DNA of 48,242 nucleotides from Paucilactobacillus wasatchensis (GTDB taxonomy: Bacteria > Bacillota > Bacilli > Lactobacillales > Lactobacillaceae). The DNA is taken from assembly GCF_000876205.1 (NCBI RefSeq), contig NZ_AWTT01000009.1:1-48242 (forward strand). The letters run 5' to 3'. The notes beneath the pieces are model-generated. The model ran no database searches. It saw only the letters and a program-made list of their open reading frames with translations, and was not told where the DNA came from. Of this stretch, positions 45,233 to 48,242 are shown in pieces (within the stretch, counting starts at the first letter, position 1; each line of letters begins with the position of its first letter). Both the position numbers and the translations under genes were made by a program.

Positions 45233-46111
45233 CTAGTCATTTTGCGCAAGCCAATGATCAAGCACATCAATAAATTCATCATGTTGATCCAACAATGCCA
45301 GATGCCGACTATTAGCAAACAAGTGCCATTTGGCGCCCGGGATATGATCGTAAACTGATTTGGCAATTATCGGCGTGCATAAATCATCAGTACCATTTGT
45401 TACCAAAACGGGGACATGAATATTTTTAAGCTGATCCGTAACATCAAAATCACTAATCGTTCCATTCTCGGTAAATTCATTTGGCCCTTCAGCGATCAGA
45501 CTAGCCCGCTTACCATTTGTTTCACGACGTAATGGTTCTGGTGAGTTTTCGTCTGGGTCATCCCAGCAGTATCGTTCCATATACCGATCATTTGCGGCCA
45601 GATACTTAGGGCCCGTAAAATCGTTGGTCCGAATAGCTTCAGCAATCGCAGCTCGATCCTCATAGCTTAAATATGAAATTAAGCGATGTTGTTCTTGTGT
45701 CCATAGCTTGATTGACGCTGGTGAACCATCGATCATCACACTCTTGATTCCCTGCGGATCGTAGCTGGTTAAATAAAACATTTCCAACATGCCACCCCAT
45801 GATTGTCCCAGCATATGAACTTGGTCCAAATGAAGATATTTTCGTAACGCAATCAGTTCTTCTGCCCATGTTTCTTTAACATAAACACTTTCATCTTCAG
45901 GTAATGACGATTTACCGCAGCCAACTTGATCATACATAATCAACTGACGGCCAGTTTTAGCATAATCATCCAGCAATTCGAAATAGTTATGTGACGAACC
46001 CGGACCACCGTGAATTAATAACAATGGTGCCTTATCTTGACTTGGTTCCCCGACAATTCGGTAATAAGTCTGATACTCATGAAATGGCATATACCCTTCT
46101 TCAATTTTCAT
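45233..46111 (-). CDS. pepI: Proline iminopeptidase / alpha-beta hydrolase
   Basis: A 292-residue alpha/beta hydrolase of peptidase family S33. The oxyanion HGGPG lies at 34-38, the nucleophile Ser104 in GQSWGG, Asp in TNGTDDLCTP near 243 and His in NSRHLAL near 270. HGGPGSSHNYFELL and DQVGCGKSS are typical of lactobacillus PepI, which removes N-terminal proline and other residues from peptides in the cytosol. An in-frame MPFHEYQ start seven codons later is possible. Confidence 0.92.
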   Translation of the reverse strand: MKIEEGYMPFHEYQTYYRIVGEPSQDKAPLLLIHGGPGSSHNYFELLDDYAKTGRQLIMYDQVGCGKSSLPEDESVYVKETWAEELIALRKYLHLDQVHMLGQSWGGMLEMFYLTSYDPQGIKSVMIDGSPASIKLWTQEQHRLISYLSYEDRAAIAEAIRTNDFTGPKYLAANDRYMERYCWDDPDENSPEPLRRETNGKRASLIAEGPNEFTENGTISDFDVTDQLKNIHVPVLVTNGTDDLCTPIIAKSVYDHIPGAKWHLFANSRHLALLDQHDEFIDVLDHWLAQND

Positions 46112-46221
46112 AGCACAATCAGTCCTTTTTTATTAATAAAATAATATTACTAAACTTATTGTACTACTTGAATCGCGGTATATTGCGCAATGCGAATAAA
46201 AAGCAGCAATAGTATCAAACT

Positions 46222-48219
46222 TTATTTGCTCAACTTGATTAACTCATCAGCTGAATAAATATATTCACAATGAGCCATCTGTGGTAGTTGATCCCACGAG
46301 ACAGGGTAGCCGGCTCCATGCGCACAAAAAACCGAATCCGGCGTATTATCTAAGTCAGCAACTGGTTCGTATTTTGCTGCAGCAATCACTTCGTCAGCAT
46401 TATGGCAAGGCCGATAGCCGGCCACAATACATTCTAATTGTCCCTGACCATGTGTATATGCATTAACCTCTTTAGCATAGTCTTGCATCTGCGACACGGG
46501 TGCGGTCCCAGTTATAACTGTCATTGCCGAGCCTGAATCAGATATATCAGGAGCATCGAAATTACCGTTCATTCGCTGAATATCATTCATTGCCCGACCA
46601 ACTTGGTCTTGGTCAATCATCAGGCGAAATTGGTACCAGGGTTCAAGTAATTGACAATCACAGGTTTCTTTCAACGTCATCAATCCTTGTCTAACTGCAC
46701 GCCAAGTAGCTTCTTTAAAATCACCACCAACAGAATGAACGATGCTAGCGCGCCCGCCGACAAGTGTAATTTGCATATCGGTAATTGGCGCGCCCGTTAA
46801 CACCCCAAGATGCTCTTTTGCGTTCAAATTAGTGAGTACTTGATGCTGCCAATTGCGGCCAAGAACATCAACACTACAATCTGTGGTAAATGTTATCCCA
46901 CTCCCTGATGCTGTCGGCTGCAGCAACAAATGGACCTCCGCATAGTGGCGCAGCGGTTCAAAATGACCCACTCCTTCGACTGCTTTAGTAATTGTCTCTT
47001 TATACAGGATGCTTCCTTTACCAAATTCAATGGCAAGATTAAATCGATCTAGTAAAATTTGCTGCAAAATTTCCAGCTGAACTTCACCCATGATCTGGAC
47101 TCGAATTTCTTGCAAGTGACTTGACCAGGAAACATGCAATTGTGGGTCTTCATCTTCAAGTTGCCGCAAAGCAGTGAGACAGGTATGAATATCATAATCT
47201 TCAGTGTCAAGCGCATAATTAAGGACTGGTTGAATGGTTGGCGTCACACTGTCGCTCTCATTCCCCAGACCCTGGCCAGGGTATGTATCAGTCAATCCGG
47301 TAACGGCGCAAACACCACCAGCTAAAATTTCCTGGGAAATAGTGAACTTAGCCCCATTATAAAGTCGAAGTTGATTTGTTTTCTGTCCATTAACTAAAAC
47401 ATCCTTAGTATGGAGCATTCCACCCGTGACACGAACCCAAGTCAGTCGTTCTCCCTTATCATCGTGAGAAATTTTAAATACTTTGGCACCAAAATCCTGT
47501 TTGGGTGCAACGGCACTCGTCCAGCGGTTTATCCCAGCAAGCAAAGCATCCACCCCAGTTACCTTAAGAGCTGAGCCAAAATAACATGGGAAAATTTCTC
47601 TATGACGCATCATTTGTCGTATTGTATCATCCTCTATGTCACCAGAATCCACGAACTTTTCAAAAACGTCATCATTGCATACCGCAATTTCATCATATGA
47701 TTCAGTCGGAATATCAGTCGTCGTTTGCTGATTGGTACTTGTACTAGCTGGATTAAACGCAATGCACCCTTGTGACAAATCACTTTGCAATTGAGCAAGT
47801 ATTTGCTTTTTTTTCACACTGTTTGCGTCCATTTTATTAACAAAAATAAAGACTGGAACGTGATACTGCTCTAGCAAATGCCATAGTGTCCGCGTATAGC
47901 CTTGAACCCCATCTGTGGCCGAAATAACTAGTATTGCGTAATCCAAAACACTCAGTACTTGCTCCGTCTGCGCAACAAAATCCACGTGACCTGGCGTATC
48001 CAGCAACGTTAATGCTAGGTCTTGGTATTTCAGGCTAGCCTGGTGCGAAAAAATGGTAATCCCACGTTTTTTTTCAAGATCATCCGAATCGAGAAAAGCA
48101 TCCCCATTATCGACCCGCCCTAATTGCCGCAGTTCCCCAGAACGATACAGCATGGCTTCTGATAATGTTGTTTTCCCGGCATCAACGTGAGCAACAATGC
48201 CTGTCACAATATGTTTCAT
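46222..48219 (-). CDS. Tet(M)-like ribosomal protection GTPase family protein
   Basis: A 665-residue EF-G relative. The GTPase motifs are AHVDAGKTT (10-18), GITI (53-56), DTPGH (74-78), NKMD (about 128) and SALK (about 217). The C-terminal half shows EF-G domains III-V (GEVQLEIL, then the domain IV-V block), and an extra C-terminal segment with CAHGAGYPVSWDQ. It belongs to the chromosomal TetM/W/O/S-like group common in lactobacilli. The known loop III residues that dislodge tetracycline are not recognisable, so resistance should not be assumed. AAAGGAG precedes the ATG. Confidence 0.88.
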   Translation of the reverse strand: MKHIVTGIVAHVDAGKTTLSEAMLYRSGELRQLGRVDNGDAFLDSDDLEKKRGITIFSHQASLKYQDLALTLLDTPGHVDFVAQTEQVLSVLDYAILVISATDGVQGYTRTLWHLLEQYHVPVFIFVNKMDANSVKKKQILAQLQSDLSQGCIAFNPASTSTNQQTTTDIPTESYDEIAVCNDDVFEKFVDSGDIEDDTIRQMMRHREIFPCYFGSALKVTGVDALLAGINRWTSAVAPKQDFGAKVFKISHDDKGERLTWVRVTGGMLHTKDVLVNGQKTNQLRLYNGAKFTISQEILAGGVCAVTGLTDTYPGQGLGNESDSVTPTIQPVLNYALDTEDYDIHTCLTALRQLEDEDPQLHVSWSSHLQEIRVQIMGEVQLEILQQILLDRFNLAIEFGKGSILYKETITKAVEGVGHFEPLRHYAEVHLLLQPTASGSGITFTTDCSVDVLGRNWQHQVLTNLNAKEHLGVLTGAPITDMQITLVGGRASIVHSVGGDFKEATWRAVRQGLMTLKETCDCQLLEPWYQFRLMIDQDQVGRAMNDIQRMNGNFDAPDISDSGSAMTVITGTAPVSQMQDYAKEVNAYTHGQGQLECIVAGYRPCHNADEVIAAAKYEPVADLDNTPDSVFCAHGAGYPVSWDQLPQMAHCEYIYSADELIKLSK

Positions 48220-48242
48220 CCGTAATTGCTCCTTTAATAGAT

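Noticed and set aside
46222-48219. Calling the Tet(M)-like gene a tetracycline resistance determinant
   Set aside because: It is a chromosomal, diverged EF-G relative with no mobile context, and the loop residues needed for drug release are not recognisable.

Overview
The window looks like a chromosomal segment of a low-to-mid GC lactic acid bacterium of the Lactobacillaceae. The evidence is gene content (malolactic enzyme with its LysR regulator and transporter, oleate hydratase, proline iminopeptidase, ROK glucokinase, DUF4767 surface protein), strong GGAGG-type ribosome binding sites, a T-box leader, and perfect or near-perfect Firmicute parS sites (TGTTTCACGTGAAACA type). I cannot name the species. 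No tRNA, rRNA, CRISPR array, transposase or prophage gene is visible.

Layout. 1-3.4 kb: a type I restriction-modification hsdM-hsdS pair on the minus strand, with hsdS split by a frameshift and running off the left edge. 3.7-4.6 kb: a membrane-anchored DUF4767 protein. 4.6-9.1 kb: a structured intergenic element, a short-chain dehydrogenase, oleate hydratase and a glucokinase; the dehydrogenase and hydratase share a repeated 130-bp 3' tail. 9.2-11.4 kb: an MFS efflux gene killed by an in-frame stop, divergent from a MerR regulator-rpsN2 operon. 11.5-15.2 kb: the malolactic locus. 15.2-18.4 kb: an EIIC-like membrane protein and an aromatic-type aminotransferase behind a long leader that encodes a Tyr/Phe-rich peptide, a terminator/antiterminator switch and two 125-bp hairpins; then a GNAT gene. 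18.6-21.7 kb: a probable small RNA, a second gene broken by an in-frame stop, and a 2-hydroxyacid dehydrogenase. 21.8-27.8 kb: an ABC exporter, membrane proteins (one an AbrB-DUF998 fusion), a MazG-like protein and glutamate dehydrogenase. 28-31 kb: an MHS-type transporter behind a leader peptide ending in four isoleucine codons, and a lone condensation-type protein. 31-35.2 kb: a metal P-type ATPase, an HMA chaperone and a Dps-like protein, with two FNR-like boxes, plus an XRE regulator and a DUF2188-type protein. 35.3-39.6 kb: a three-gene UDG/HAD/NAD(P)-binding operon, a T-box controlled Ldh2-family oxidoreductase and a Vat-like acetyltransferase. 39.8-48.2 kb: an ABC-F protein, an amino acid permease, TerC, TauE, PepI and a Tet(M)-like GTPase.

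The most interesting theme is amino-acid-responsive transcription attenuation. Three devices lie within 20 kb: an aromatic leader peptide before a transaminase, an Ile4 leader peptide before a transporter, and a T-box before a dehydrogenase. Leader-peptide attenuation is uncommon in Firmicutes, and the aromatic one shows a complete set of mutually exclusive helices. The second theme is metal control: identical TTGAT-N4-ATCAA boxes sit 41.5 bp upstream of the predicted start sites of both halves of the P-type ATPase/chaperone/Dps cluster, the classical class II activator position. Four parS-type sites suggest the segment is near the replication origin. Several genes are decaying (split hsdS, two in-frame ochre stops, one remnant).
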